From positions 1 to 46,776 of the forward strand of contig JACPCW010000093.1 in assembly GCA_016184365.1 (NCBI GenBank): a DNA stretch of 46,776 nucleotides. The letters run 5' to 3'. The position numbers and the translations under genes were made by a program. Positions 34,869 through 43,545 of the stretch are shown one piece after another; position 1 is the first letter of the stretch, and each line of letters opens with the position of its first letter. This stretch comes from Candidatus Rokuibacteriota bacterium. Its GTDB lineage: Bacteria; Methylomirabilota; Methylomirabilia; Rokubacteriales; CSP1-6. Below the pieces are notes generated by a model. That model had not been told where the DNA came from and ran no database searches. It worked only from the letters and a program-made list of their open reading frames with translations.

Positions 34869-36296
34869 ATGCTGGATCTCGTGATCAAGGGCGGGCAGGT
34901 CGTCACGCCACAGGGCGCCGGATTCTGGGACGTCGGCGTGCAGGGCGAGCAGATCGTCGCCGTCGCGCTGCCCGGCACGCTGACGGAGGCGGGGCGCGCG
35001 ATCGACGCGACGGGCACGATCGTCGTGCCCGGCGGCATCGAGCCCCACACGCACCTCGCGCACTTCATCTCGATGCATCCGGACGAGGACAACCACACGC
35101 TCGGCCCGGAAGACGACACGCGCGGGATGGTCTTCGGCGGCACGACGACGCACGTCGACTTCTGCTTCGTGCGGCCCGGCCTCAGCGTGCAGCAGGCGAT
35201 CGAGCAGCGGGTCGCGCGATGGAAGGGCAATTCGTACGCGGACTACTCGTTCCACGTCGCGCTCCAGGGCCAGCTGCCGATCCCGTTGTTCGATCAGCTT
35301 CAGGACGCCATCGCGGAGGGCTTCCCGAGCTTCAAGGTCTTCACCGTCAACGTGCTGCCGCCGCATCCGAAGCGGCATCCGTACCGGCTCGATTACGGCC
35401 GCATCCAGCTCGCGATGGACAAGGTCGCGAAGCACGGCGGCATCATGGTCGTCCACGCCGAGGACGACGACCTCGTCCAGTTCAACTACGAGAAGTTCCG
35501 GGAAGAAAAGCGGACCGAGGGCTGGCTGCTGCCGGAAGTGCACACGAAGCTCTCCGAGAAGCTCGCGTTCCGCCGCACGATCATGCTGGCGGAGGCGACG
35601 GGCGCCGGCGTGTACTTCGTGCACACCTCCGCCCGCGAAGGCGTCGAAGCGGTGGTGGAGGCTCGCGCGAAAGGGCTGCCGATCTACGCAGAAACCCTGC
35701 ACCACTATGCGTGCTTCACCGCAGACGACTACAAGACGCCTCGCGGCTTCTGCTACCACACGTATCCGTCGCTGAAGTTCCCGGACGATCAGAAGGCGCT
35801 GTGGGACGGACTCGTCCGCGACGGCGTCAGCACCACCGCGACCGACGAGTTCCCGACGTCGCTCGAGCTCAAGCTGCGCGGGCGCGAACTCGAGAACGTC
35901 ACCGGCGGCAATCTCGGCGCCGAGGCGCGCATGGGGATCGTCTGGACGGAGGGCGTCGTCCGCCGCGGCATGTCGCTCGAGCGCTTCGTCGCGGTCACGT
36001 CGTCCAACGCCGCGAAGATTCTGGGCTTCTATCCGAAGAAGGGCGCCATCGCGCCCGGCAGCGACGCCGACCTCGTGCTGATCGACCCGTCGATCCGGAA
36101 GGCGCTCGCGAAGAGCGACTTCCACGTGAGCGACTACAGCCCGTGGGAGGGGTGGCGCATCGACGGCTGGCCCGTGACCACGATCCTGCGCGGCAAGGTC
36201 GTCGTCGCCAACGGCAAGCTGCACGGCGATCTGCGCGACGGGCGCCTCGTGTCACGCAAGATCGATCCGGCCGTCCTGCGCCGCGCGTCGGCCTGA
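34869..36296 (+). CDS. Dihydropyrimidinase/hydantoinase-like amidohydrolase, second copy
   Basis: A 475-residue cyclic amidohydrolase. Metal-site residues are H60 and H62 in EPHTHLAHF, the lysine to be carboxylated at K156 in SFKVFT, H196 in VVHAEDDD, H252 in FVHTSARE and D326 in TATDEFPT. The last motif is usually GSDHxP; here His is replaced by Glu, though the Asp is kept. It is not a recent duplicate of the enzyme at 25587. Long inserts and the MVFGGTTTHVDF segment recall D-hydantoinases. ATG 34869 follows GGGAGAACACC. It is probably transcribed from the gap shared with the toxin-antitoxin pair, apart from the large upstream operon. Confidence 0.9.
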   Translation: MLDLVIKGGQVVTPQGAGFWDVGVQGEQIVAVALPGTLTEAGRAIDATGTIVVPGGIEPHTHLAHFISMHPDEDNHTLGPEDDTRGMVFGGTTTHVDFCFVRPGLSVQQAIEQRVARWKGNSYADYSFHVALQGQLPIPLFDQLQDAIAEGFPSFKVFTVNVLPPHPKRHPYRLDYGRIQLAMDKVAKHGGIMVVHAEDDDLVQFNYEKFREEKRTEGWLLPEVHTKLSEKLAFRRTIMLAEATGAGVYFVHTSAREGVEAVVEARAKGLPIYAETLHHYACFTADDYKTPRGFCYHTYPSLKFPDDQKALWDGLVRDGVSTTATDEFPTSLELKLRGRELENVTGGNLGAEARMGIVWTEGVVRRGMSLERFVAVTSSNAAKILGFYPKKGAIAPGSDADLVLIDPSIRKALAKSDFHVSDYSPWEGWRIDGWPVTTILRGKVVVANGKLHGDLRDGRLVSRKIDPAVLRRASA

Positions 36297-36317
36297 CGGC
36301 CGGCAACGGCGGTCACG

Positions 36318-36458
36318 TCAGCGCGTTTCGCGTTTCCTGTTGGCCGGATCGCACTTCGCGTGAACGAGATTGTCGCCGCGTCCGCTGACCTCGTCTGTCG
36401 CACGGATCGGCCGCTGACAGATGGGGCACACAGGGTTGCGCTTTGTCGGTCGTGCCAT
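36318..36458 (-). CDS. Very small zinc-binding-like protein
   Basis: A 46-codon frame on the minus strand, convergent with the preceding gene (21-base gap). It reads MARPTKRNPVCPICQRPIRA, then TDEVSGRGDNLVHAKCDPAN and a basic end RKRETR. CPIC and HAKC (Cys-x2-Cys ... His-x2-Cys, 18 residues between) form a credible single zinc knuckle or treble-clef site, and basic ends suggest nucleic-acid contact. Length is below most gene-calling limits. No close family is known to me, and the Shine-Dalgarno is weak. Confidence 0.5.
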   Translation of the reverse strand: MARPTKRNPVCPICQRPIRATDEVSGRGDNLVHAKCDPANRKRETR

Positions 36459-36676
36459 GAGCAGGCGTTCGCCCTCGCGATTCGCGATCGCAGTTCAGAG
36501 TCCGGTCGGTGCCGGGAGCGCTCTAACGGCAGGCAGCGTCGATCGTACGTTTGTGCATCCGTCGTGCCGCGCCGATTGGCGCGGAATTACAAACGATCGC
36601 CGCGGTGTGGCGTGCCCGGCGGGGTCAAAATCGGCAAGGAGTTTCTGCCGGCGTCGCGATTGCACTATCCGACGAC

Positions 36677-36850
36677 ATGGACGTTTCGAAGGCGCTCGCC
36701 GCGAAGCATCAGCGCGAGCTCGCGGCGTTCCTCGTGCGGCTGAGGCGCACCGCCGACGCCCTCGAAGCGGCCCTCCGCGAATCCGGCCGCCTGGAGCGCT
36801 CGCGCCGTCGACGCGTCGACCGCCGGGCGTCGGGCCGTCGCGCCGCCTGA
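36677..36850 (+). CDS. Small helical protein, unknown
   Basis: A 57-residue frame from ATG 36677. Residues 1-41 (MDVSKALAAKHQRELAAFLV, then RLRRTADALEAALRESG) predict one amphipathic helix, and the end is Arg-rich. Third codon positions are nearly all G or C, as in neighbouring real genes, which supports coding. It converges on the DUF488 gene after 14 bases. The 218 bases to its left contain no other gene I can support. Confidence 0.45.
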   Translation: MDVSKALAAKHQRELAAFLVRLRRTADALEAALRESGRLERSRRRRVDRRASGRRAA

Positions 36851-36864
36851 CCGAGAAGAACGCT

Positions 36865-37437
36865 TCACACCGGCCCCCTTCCCTCGCCCTCCAGCGGCAG
36901 CTCGCACGGCATCGGCGCCGGATACGTCACGCGATGGCCGTCGATGCGTGCGAACGACGTCAGGACGTGCGCGACGGCGGGATCGCGGCTGGTGACGTGG
37001 CGAACGTCGAGGCCGCGCGCGACGAGCGCGTCCGACACCAGCGAACGGTGGCAGTGCCCGGGGACGGCCTCGGCGCACATGATCGCCAGCGGCTCGCGGC
37101 GTGCCTGCTCGATCAGCGCCTGGAGGTTCGCCGCGAACTCCGCCGTCTCCATGTAGTCGGCATAGCCGCGGAATCCGCTGGTCCGCCATGCGGTGTTCGT
37201 GGAGTCCGCCCGGGGGCTCCGCAGTCCTCCCAGCCCGCCCATGTGCACGTACGCGATCCCGGCCTCGCCGAGCGGCGCCGGCAGCGCTTCGCGGTTGAAC
37301 TGTGGATTGCGGCGCGAGCGCGGGATGGTGCGGACGTCGACGAGCCGCGTGATCCCGTGCCCGCGGAGCAACGCCACGAAGTCGTCGAGCTCGCGCGTCG
37401 AGTGTCCGACCGTGTACACGGGCGTGACCGTCGTCAT
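36865..37437 (-). CDS. DUF488-family protein
   Basis: A 190-residue protein of the DUF488 family. It opens with VYTVGHSTRELDDFVALLRG, then LVDVRTIPRSRRNPQFNREA and a Cys/His-containing block MCAEAVPGHCHRSLVSDAL near residue 135 that is conserved in the family. The family's function is unknown; a thiol-based or nucleic-acid-linked role has been suggested only from these Cys/His residues. Starts at ATG 37437, divergent from the CoA ligase. Confidence 0.88.
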   Translation of the reverse strand: MTTVTPVYTVGHSTRELDDFVALLRGHGITRLVDVRTIPRSRRNPQFNREALPAPLGEAGIAYVHMGGLGGLRSPRADSTNTAWRTSGFRGYADYMETAEFAANLQALIEQARREPLAIMCAEAVPGHCHRSLVSDALVARGLDVRHVTSRDPAVAHVLTSFARIDGHRVTYPAPMPCELPLEGEGRGPV

Positions 37438-37499
37438 GCGCTCCGGATCATACGCGCGGCCGCCGCGGCATCGCCGCCGTAAGGTACTATTTTCGCGTT
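37438..37499. promoter_or_regulatory. Divergent promoter gap between DUF488 gene and the CoA ligase operon
   Basis: 62 bases containing TACTAT (37485-37490), a possible -10 for the ligase operon that would give a nearly leaderless transcript. No clear -35 is seen, and AAGG at 37481-37484 is the only ribosome-binding-like sequence. Confidence 0.3.
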
Positions 37500-39047
37500 G
37501 TGCCGATGACCGACCTGCCGCACGAGCTCAACGCCGCCGCGTTCTTCGTCGACCGCCACGTCACCGACGGCCGCGGCGCCCGCACGTACTTCCGGTTCCG
37601 CGGCCAGCCCGTCACGTACGCGGCGATCTCGATGCTCGCGGCGCGCGTCGGCAACGCGCTCGCGTCGCTCGGCGTCGACATCGAGAACCGCGTCGTTGTC
37701 GCGCTGCCCGACGTCCCGGAGTTCGCGGGAGCGTTCTGGGGCGCCGCGAAGCTCGGCGCCGTGTCGGTCCCGGTGAACACGCTCATGTCGGCCGACGAGT
37801 ACGCGTTCGTCCTGAACGACAGCCGCGCGAAGGTGGCGATCGTCGATCACAGCGTCGCCGCGACGTTCGTGTCGATTCGCGAGCGCACGCCCTTCCTGCG
37901 CGCCATCGTCGTCGTCGGCCGCGCTCCCGGCGGCACGCTCGCCTTCGACGACGTCGTCGGACGAGCCGCGGACCGGCTCGACGCCGCGCGCACGTTCCGC
38001 GAAGACGTCGTCTACTGGGGGTACACGTCCGGCTCGACGGGAGCGCCGAAAGCGGCGGTTCACTCGCACAAGGACCTCGTCGCGGCGGCCGACCTGGTCG
38101 GCGTCGGCGTGTTCGGCATCGACGAGGCCGACGTGATCCTTTCCGCGTCGAAGCTCTACTTCGCATTCGGTCTCGGCAACACCCTGTATTTCCCGGCGCG
38201 CGTCGGCGCCACGGCGATCCTGGAACCGGAGCGGCTCGACGCCGAGCGTGCCTTCGAGGTCATCACGCGCGAGCGCCCCACGGTCTTCCTCGCCGTCGCC
38301 ACGCTGTACGCCCGCATGCTGCAGGTGCCCGATGCCGGGAAGCGCTACGACCTGTCGTCGCTGCGGCTCTGCGTCACGTCGGGCGAGGCGCTGCCGCCAC
38401 CGGTCTTCGACGCGTGGTCGGAGCGCTTCGGCATCGAGCTCGCGGACGTGGTGGGCTCGACGGAGGCGCTGCACGACTTCATCGCCACGCGTCCGGGGAA
38501 GGCGCGCCGCGGCTCGTGCGGGCAGGTGGTGCCGGGTTTCGACGCGCGGCTCGTGGACGACGACGGGCACGACGTGCCGACGGGCACGGTCGGTCATCTG
38601 TTGATCCGCGGCGAGACGAACGCGCCGTACTACTGGAACCGGCTCGAGCGCACCCGCCGCACGATGCTCGGCGAATGGCTGCGCACGGGCGACATGCTCT
38701 CGTGCGACGCCGAAGGCTACTTCTATTTCGCCGGGCGCGGCGACGACATGCTGAAGGTCTCGGGCATGTGGGTCTCGCCGGCCGAGGTCGAAGCGTGCCT
38801 GCTCCAGCACGCCGCGGTGCTCGAAGCGGGCGTCGTCGGTCGCGCGACCGCTGACGGGCTCGTCCGGCCGCATGCGTTCGTCGTGCTCAAGCCGGAGGCG
38901 ACGCCCTCCGCCGCGCTCGAGACCGAGCTGCGCGCGTTCGCGCGCGAACGGCTGGCCGGCTACAAGGTGCCGGCGGCGATCGACGTCGTGCCCGAGATCC
39001 CCAAGACCGCGACGGGCAAGATCCAGCGCTTCCGGCTGCGCGGCTAG
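37500..39047 (+). CDS. Benzoate-CoA ligase-like acyl-CoA synthetase
   Basis: A 515-residue ANL-superfamily enzyme that activates a carboxylic acid as its CoA thioester through an acyl-AMP. Motifs are the AMP-binding loop YTSGSTGAPKAAVHSHKD, a VGSTEALHDF A5 region, WLRTGDML and the hinge GDDMLKVSGMWVSP, with the catalytic Lys in KTATGKIQRF. Similarity, including FRFRGQPVTYAAI and PNT-like VPVNTLMS near the start, is closest to the benzoate/4-hydroxybenzoate-CoA ligase branch. GTG 37500 or ATG 37506 may be the start. The importer genes that follow at 2-base and 13-base spacing suggest that its acid substrate, perhaps aromatic, is imported by them. Confidence 0.87.
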   Translation: MPMTDLPHELNAAAFFVDRHVTDGRGARTYFRFRGQPVTYAAISMLAARVGNALASLGVDIENRVVVALPDVPEFAGAFWGAAKLGAVSVPVNTLMSADEYAFVLNDSRAKVAIVDHSVAATFVSIRERTPFLRAIVVVGRAPGGTLAFDDVVGRAADRLDAARTFREDVVYWGYTSGSTGAPKAAVHSHKDLVAAADLVGVGVFGIDEADVILSASKLYFAFGLGNTLYFPARVGATAILEPERLDAERAFEVITRERPTVFLAVATLYARMLQVPDAGKRYDLSSLRLCVTSGEALPPPVFDAWSERFGIELADVVGSTEALHDFIATRPGKARRGSCGQVVPGFDARLVDDDGHDVPTGTVGHLLIRGETNAPYYWNRLERTRRTMLGEWLRTGDMLSCDAEGYFYFAGRGDDMLKVSGMWVSPAEVEACLLQHAAVLEAGVVGRATADGLVRPHAFVVLKPEATPSAALETELRAFARERLAGYKVPAAIDVVPEIPKTATGKIQRFRLRG

Positions 39048-39049
39048 CC

Positions 39050-39841
39050 GTGCGCGTCGTCGTCGACCACGTGTCGAAGACCTATACCGATCGCGGCGGG
39101 CGGAGCGTCGACGCGCTTCGCGACGTGGCCTTCACCGTCGAGGCCGAGGAGTTCGTCGCACTGCTCGGCCCATCCGGCTGCGGCAAGTCGACGCTGCTCA
39201 ACGTCATCGCGGGGCTCCTCGCGCCGACGCGCGGCGGCGTCTGGTTCGACGGCGCGCGCGCGGACGGCGCGCGGGGCGCGAACGCGCGGGCGTTGTCCGC
39301 GATGGTCTTCCAGGAGTTCGCGCTGTTTCCGTGGCGGACCGCCCAGAAGAACATCGAGTTCGGGCTCGAAGAGGCCGGCGTGCCGGCCGCGGAGCGCGCG
39401 ACGCGCGCGCGCCACTACATCGAGCTGACGGGCCTCGCGGGCTTCGAGACGCGCTACCCGCATCAGCTGTCCGGCGGCATGCGGCAGCGTGTCGGCATCG
39501 CGCGCGCCCTGGCCGTCGAGCCGGCCGTGCTGCTGATGGACGAGCCGTTCTCCGCGCTCGACGCGCAGACGCGCCAGCTGATGCAGGAAGAGCTGCTCGG
39601 CATCTGGGACCGCACGCGGAAGACGATCCTGTACGTCACGCACAACATCCAGGAAGCCGTCTACATGGCGGACCGGGTCATCGTGCTGTCGCGTCGCCCC
39701 GGAGAAGTGCTGGCAGACGTGCCGATCGAGCTCGAGCGGCCGCGCACCGAGCAGATGGCGGGCGAGCCGGCGTTCGTCCAGGCCGCGGAGCGCATCTGGG
39801 GCCTGATCAAGGCGCAGGCGTGGGCGGCCATCGCGGAATGA
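39050..39841 (+). CDS. ABC transporter ATPase, NitT/TauT family
   Basis: A 263-residue ATPase with Walker [11 protein letters not shown]-loop VFQEFALFPW, signature LSGGMRQR, Walker B LLMDEPFSALD and switch His in YVTHNIQEAVY. GTG 39050 lies two bases after the ligase stop. It pairs with the permease at 39855 and the binding protein at 40662. It is similar in plan to the ATPase at 23012 but belongs to a separate importer. Confidence 0.93.
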   Translation: MRVVVDHVSKTYTDRGGRSVDALRDVAFTVEAEEFVALLGPSGCGKSTLLNVIAGLLAPTRGGVWFDGARADGARGANARALSAMVFQEFALFPWRTAQKNIEFGLEEAGVPAAERATRARHYIELTGLAGFETRYPHQLSGGMRQRVGIARALAVEPAVLLMDEPFSALDAQTRQLMQEELLGIWDRTRKTILYVTHNIQEAVYMADRVIVLSRRPGEVLADVPIELERPRTEQMAGEPAFVQAAERIWGLIKAQAWAAIAE

Positions 39842-39854
39842 AGCACGCCCCGCA

Positions 39855-40649
39855 ATGACGCGCCTGGCGGTCGAAGATCGCACGCGCTTCCTCATCCGCC
39901 GCGATCATCCGTGGTGGCGCGTGCTCGCCGTCGTCGGAATCCTCGTGGTGTGGGAGCTCTTCGCGCGCATCGGCTGGGTGCCGGTACTCTTCCTCCCCTC
40001 GCCGATCGGCGTATTGCGCGAAGGCGCCGACATGATCGTCTCCGGCGAGATCGCCATGCACGTCGCGGCGAGCCTGCGGCGGCTCGTGCTCGGCTTCGCC
40101 GTCGGCGCCGCGCTCGGGATCAGCGTCGGCATTGCGGTCGGCTTCTTCTCGATCGCCGAAGCGGTCGGCACGCCGGTCATCGCGGCGACGTTCCCGATTC
40201 CGAAGATCGCGCTGCTCCCCCTGCTCATCCTCTGGCTCGGGATCGGCGAAGCGTCGAAGGTCGCGGTGATCGCGCTCGGCGTGTTCTTTCCGATGGCGAT
40301 CAACACCTACACGGGTGTGCGGCAGGCCGACCCGTTGCTCGTCCGCGCCGCCGTCGCCTTCGGCGCGCGGCGGTGGAGCGTCATCCGCAAGGTGATGCTG
40401 CCGTCCGCGCTGCCGATGATCTTCGCGGGCCTGCGGCTGGGCGCCGGCACCGCGTTGCTGCTGCTCGTCGCCGCGGAGATGATCGCGGTCGAGTCCGGCA
40501 TCGGATTTCTCGTCCTCCACGCCGGCAACCTGATGCAGACGACCAAGCTCATGGTCGGCATCGTCCTGCTCTCGCTGCTCGGCGTGCTGTCGCACTGGAG
40601 TCTCAATCGCCTCGAGCGCGTCGCGATCTCGTGGCGTCAAGACCACTAA
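39855..40649 (+). CDS. ABC transporter permease, NitT/TauT family
   Basis: A 264-residue permease with about six spans and the ATPase-contact loop LLVRAAVAFGARRWSVIRKV. FPIPKIALLPLLILWLGIGE is the family-typical core span. Unlike the importer at 22164-25575 there is a single permease here, so the pore should be a homodimer. ATG 39855 follows the ATPase after 13 bases. Confidence 0.92.
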   Translation: MTRLAVEDRTRFLIRRDHPWWRVLAVVGILVVWELFARIGWVPVLFLPSPIGVLREGADMIVSGEIAMHVAASLRRLVLGFAVGAALGISVGIAVGFFSIAEAVGTPVIAATFPIPKIALLPLLILWLGIGEASKVAVIALGVFFPMAINTYTGVRQADPLLVRAAVAFGARRWSVIRKVMLPSALPMIFAGLRLGAGTALLLLVAAEMIAVESGIGFLVLHAGNLMQTTKLMVGIVLLSLLGVLSHWSLNRLERVAISWRQDH

Positions 40650-40661
40650 GGAGAGTCATTC

Positions 40662-41669
40662 ATGATTCGTTCGCTCCTCGCACTGGTGCTGCTCGTGACG
40701 TTCACACTGCCCGCGCACGCCGCCGACAAGGTGAAGGTCGGCGTGCTGAAGCTGACGTCGTCCGCGACCCTGTTCGTCGGCGTGGAGAAGGGATTCTTCA
40801 AGGAGTTCGGGGTGGAGCCCGAGCTCGTGTACTTCCAGGCCGCGGCGCCGATCGCAACGGCGCTTGCCGCGGGTCAGGTCGACGTCGGCGCGACCGGACT
40901 GACGGCCGCGCTCTACAACATCGTGCTGGGAGGCGAGAAGATCTGGGTCGTCGCCGACAAGGGCCGCGAGTGGCCAGGCTATCCGCTGACGGCGATCGTC
41001 GTGCAGAACGAGCTCTATGACGGCGGGCTGCGCGGCGTGACGGACCTGAAAGGCAAGCGCATCGGCATCACGCAGCTGGGCTCGACGTTCCATTACCACC
41101 TGGGCAACGTGCTCGAGAAGCATGGCCTCACCCTGAACGACGTCAAGATCGTGCCGCTCCAGGCGATGGGCGCGGCGATGGAGGCGCTGAAGGGCAAGCA
41201 GGTCGACGCGATCATGCTGCCGCAGCCGTTCCCGGGCACCGCCGAAGCGCAGGGCTTCGGGCGCATCCTGGCGTGGGGCGGCGATCTCTTCCCCTGGCAG
41301 ATCGCCGCGGTCTTCTACTCGAAGAAGTTCGCCGCCGAGCGCGAGCGGGCCGTGAACTTCATGAAGGGGTACGCCAAGGCCGCGCGGTACTACCACGATG
41401 CCGTCCTCGCGCAGAAGGACGGCGGCAGGGCGCCCGGCCCGAACTACGACGAGGTCGTCGCGATCACCGCGAAGTACACGGGCGGCAAACCCGAGATCAT
41501 CCGGATCGGCTTCCCGTACCAGGACCGGAACGGCCGTCTCCTCACCGCGGACATCGCCAAGCAGATCGACTGGTGGGTGAAGCACGGCTTCATGAAGTCG
41601 GCGCTGCCGCTGTCGGAAGTCGTCGACACGCGCTTCCTCGAGACGGCGCTCAAGGCGCTGGAGAAGTAG
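40662..41669 (+). CDS. ABC transporter substrate-binding protein, NitT/TauT family
   Basis: A 335-residue periplasmic binding protein with a Sec signal (MIRSLLALVLLVTFTLPAHA, cleavage near residue 20). Features include VGVEKGFFKEFGVEPELVYF, LAAGQVDVGATGL and GKRIGITQLGSTFHYHL. Shine-Dalgarno AAGGAGAG is 8 bases before the ATG. It completes the importer next to the CoA ligase; the ligand is unknown, an organic (possibly aromatic) acid by context. Its last 20 bases overlap the end of the convergent gene at 41650. Confidence 0.92.
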   Translation: MIRSLLALVLLVTFTLPAHAADKVKVGVLKLTSSATLFVGVEKGFFKEFGVEPELVYFQAAAPIATALAAGQVDVGATGLTAALYNIVLGGEKIWVVADKGREWPGYPLTAIVVQNELYDGGLRGVTDLKGKRIGITQLGSTFHYHLGNVLEKHGLTLNDVKIVPLQAMGAAMEALKGKQVDAIMLPQPFPGTAEAQGFGRILAWGGDLFPWQIAAVFYSKKFAAERERAVNFMKGYAKAARYYHDAVLAQKDGGRAPGPNYDEVVAITAKYTGGKPEIIRIGFPYQDRNGRLLTADIAKQIDWWVKHGFMKSALPLSEVVDTRFLETALKALEK

Positions 41670-42327
41670 GCGCGCGCACGTCGCGGGTGGTCACGAGGTA
41701 CTCGGTGACGCCGGCCGCCGTCGTGACCTCCACGAAGCGGACGGTATAGCTGCCGCCGTCGCCCGTCCGGATGGTGACGGTGGCGAGGACGTCGCGCGGC
41801 GTGAACGACTCCACGCGCGTCTCGCACCCGCGCGCGGCGTTGAGCGCGGCGTAGCCGGCTCGCGGCCCTTTCTGCCGGAAGGCGCGCGCGAGGTCGAGAA
41901 CGACGTCGTGGTGCCGGCAGAGACTGGCCTGCTGGGCGGTTCGGCCCTGGCCGAGGATGTAGTGCCAGCCCTCGTCGTCGGCGGCCGCCGGACCGCCCTC
42001 GCACCGCGCCAGGGTGCCGTCGCGCTCCAGCTCCACGCGGCTGCCCGCCTCGCAGCGCTCGGCGCCTGACGCCAGCGGCTGGGCCAGCACACAGCTTCGC
42101 AGGCGGCCGTCCTCGTACAGCACGGCCGGGTGCCCGCTCGCGCAGGTCAGCGCCTGGCCCCGGGCCGTGTGCAGGCGGTGGTGCCCGTTCAGCGTGCAGC
42201 GACGGAGCGCCCCGCCCGGGTAGAACTCGACGCCGGGATTGCAGTTGAGCTGGGCGCTCGCGGGACGTCCCGGGTAGGCCAGGAGCATGGCGACCGCAAG
42301 GACGGCGAGCGCGCACGGCCGGCTCAC
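41650..42327 (-). CDS. Secreted protein with three cysteine-containing repeats, unknown function
   Basis: A 225-residue protein from GTG 42327 with a signal peptide (VSRPCALAVLAVAMLLAYPG, cleavage after ASA near 25). Three related units follow at about 33-48, 68-84 and 97-112: FYPGGALRRCTLNG, LYEDGRLRSCVLAQ and LERDGTLARCEGG. Each has a DG/GG turn and a Cys in the same place, resembling MORN-like beta-hairpin repeats with possible disulfides. The C-terminal half (residues 120-225) is a separate unknown domain, VTIRTGDGGSYTVRFVEVTT. It stands alone, converges with and overlaps the upstream binding-protein gene by 20 bases, and has no family assignment from me. An ATG is lacking near the signal, so the GTG start is by default. 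Confidence 0.7.
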   Translation of the reverse strand: MSRPCALAVLAVAMLLAYPGRPASAQLNCNPGVEFYPGGALRRCTLNGHHRLHTARGQALTCASGHPAVLYEDGRLRSCVLAQPLASGAERCEAGSRVELERDGTLARCEGGPAAADDEGWHYILGQGRTAQQASLCRHHDVVLDLARAFRQKGPRAGYAALNAARGCETRVESFTPRDVLATVTIRTGDGGSYTVRFVEVTTAAGVTEYLVTTRDVRAPTSPAP

Positions 42328-42360
42328 GGAGGCGATGATACCGGAGCGCGCTCGCCGCCC

Positions 42361-42389
42361 TTGACAACGCCTCGGTCGGCCCCTACGGT
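42361..42389 (+). promoter_or_regulatory. Sigma70-type promoter of the amino-acid importer operon
   Basis: A perfect -35 TTGACA (42361-42366) and TACGGT (42384-42389) as -10, with 17-base spacing, about 50 bases before the binding-protein ATG. An AT-rich run ATAAATATT (42411-42419), striking in this GC-rich DNA, lies just upstream of the ribosome-binding site and may be a regulator or integration-host-factor-like site. Confidence 0.55.
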
Positions 42390-42438
42390 GCGTCCACGCT
42401 GCGGCGTCCGATAAATATTGCGACCCCGGAGGGCACCC

Positions 42439-43461
42439 ATGTATCGGTTCATCAGGACACTCGCGTTTCTCGCGGCGGTGTGCACGCTCGTCGCCGCCGG
42501 CGCCGAGGCCGGGACGATGGACGACGTGAAGAAGAAGGGCTTTGTCCGGTGCGGCGTGAGCCAGGGCGTGCCGGGATTCTCCAACCCCGACGCCCAGGGC
42601 AACTGGACCGGGATCGACGTCGACATCTGCCGTGGCGTCGCCGTGGCGCTCTTCAATGATCCGACGAAGGTGAAGTACCTGCCGCTGTCCGCCAAGGAGC
42701 GCTTCACGGCGCTGCAGTCCGGCGAGGTCGACGTCCTCTCGCGCAACACCACGTGGACGCTCGTGCGGGACACGGCCCTCGGCCTGAACTTCACGGGCGT
42801 GACGTACTACGACGGGCAGGGGTTCATGGTGACGAAGAAGCTGAACGTGAAGAGCGCCAAGCAGCTCAACGGCGCGTCGGTGTGCGTGTCGATCGGCACG
42901 ACCACGGAGCTGAACCTGGCCGACTACTTCCGCGCGAACAACATGTCCTACAAGCCCGTGACGTTCGAGAAGGCCGACGAGGTGATCGCCGCCTACGACG
43001 CCGGCCGCTGCGACGTGTTCACCACCGACCGCTCCGGACTCGCCGCCCAGCGCCTCAAGCTGAAGAATCCCGACGGCCACGTCGTCCTGCCCGAGATCAT
43101 CTCCAAGGAGCCGCTGGGGCCGGTGGTGCGCCACGGCGACGACCAGTGGTTCGATCTCGTGAAGTGGGTGCTCTACGCCATGCTCGAGGCCGAGGAGTAC
43201 GGCGTCAACTCCGAGAACGTGGACCAGATGAAGGCCACGTCCAAGGATCCGGTCGTGAAGCGCATCCTCGGGGTCGAGGGCGACATGGGCAAGAACCTCG
43301 GCGTCGACAATGCCTGGGCGCACAACATCATCAAGAAGATCGGGAACTACGGCGAGATCTACGAGCGGAACGTCGGGCCGAGGACGCCCCTGAAGCTCGA
43401 GCGCGGCATGAACGCGCTGTGGAACAAGGGTGGCCTGCAGTATCCGATGCCGATCCGGTAA
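42439..43461 (+). CDS. aapJ: General L-amino-acid ABC transporter, substrate-binding protein (AapJ/BztA-like)
   Basis: A 340-residue periplasmic binding protein with a signal peptide (MYRFIRTLAFLAAVCTLVAA, cleavage near 24). It has the AapJ/BztA pattern: VRCGVSQGVPGFSNPD, GIDVDICRGVAVALF, ERFTALQSGEVDVLSRNTTW and a long C-terminal part that includes WFDLVKWVLYAM, longer than ordinary GlnH/HisJ proteins. It binds several L-amino acids in known systems. ATG 42439 follows CGGAGGGCACCC. A strong hairpin separates it from the permeases, consistent with higher expression of the binding protein. Confidence 0.92.
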   Translation: MYRFIRTLAFLAAVCTLVAAGAEAGTMDDVKKKGFVRCGVSQGVPGFSNPDAQGNWTGIDVDICRGVAVALFNDPTKVKYLPLSAKERFTALQSGEVDVLSRNTTWTLVRDTALGLNFTGVTYYDGQGFMVTKKLNVKSAKQLNGASVCVSIGTTTELNLADYFRANNMSYKPVTFEKADEVIAAYDAGRCDVFTTDRSGLAAQRLKLKNPDGHVVLPEIISKEPLGPVVRHGDDQWFDLVKWVLYAMLEAEEYGVNSENVDQMKATSKDPVVKRILGVEGDMGKNLGVDNAWAHNIIKKIGNYGEIYERNVGPRTPLKLERGMNALWNKGGLQYPMPIR

Positions 43462-43502
43462 CGGCACGGCCCGTCCAGGTCACTCCGCGAACGTTCGACC
43501 GA

Positions 43503-43533
43503 GGGGCATGCCCGGCCGCGCCGGGCATGCCCC
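43503..43533 (+). repeat. Intercistronic hairpin between binding-protein and permease genes
   Basis: GGGGCATGCCCGG (43503-43515) and CCGGGCATGCCCC (43521-43533) pair perfectly over 13 bases around CCGCG. Hairpins at this place in ABC operons commonly stabilise the upstream binding-protein mRNA or partly terminate transcription. There is no U-tract, and the downstream permease follows after 12 bases. Confidence 0.7.
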
Positions 43534-43545
43534 GCCGTCCGCCGC

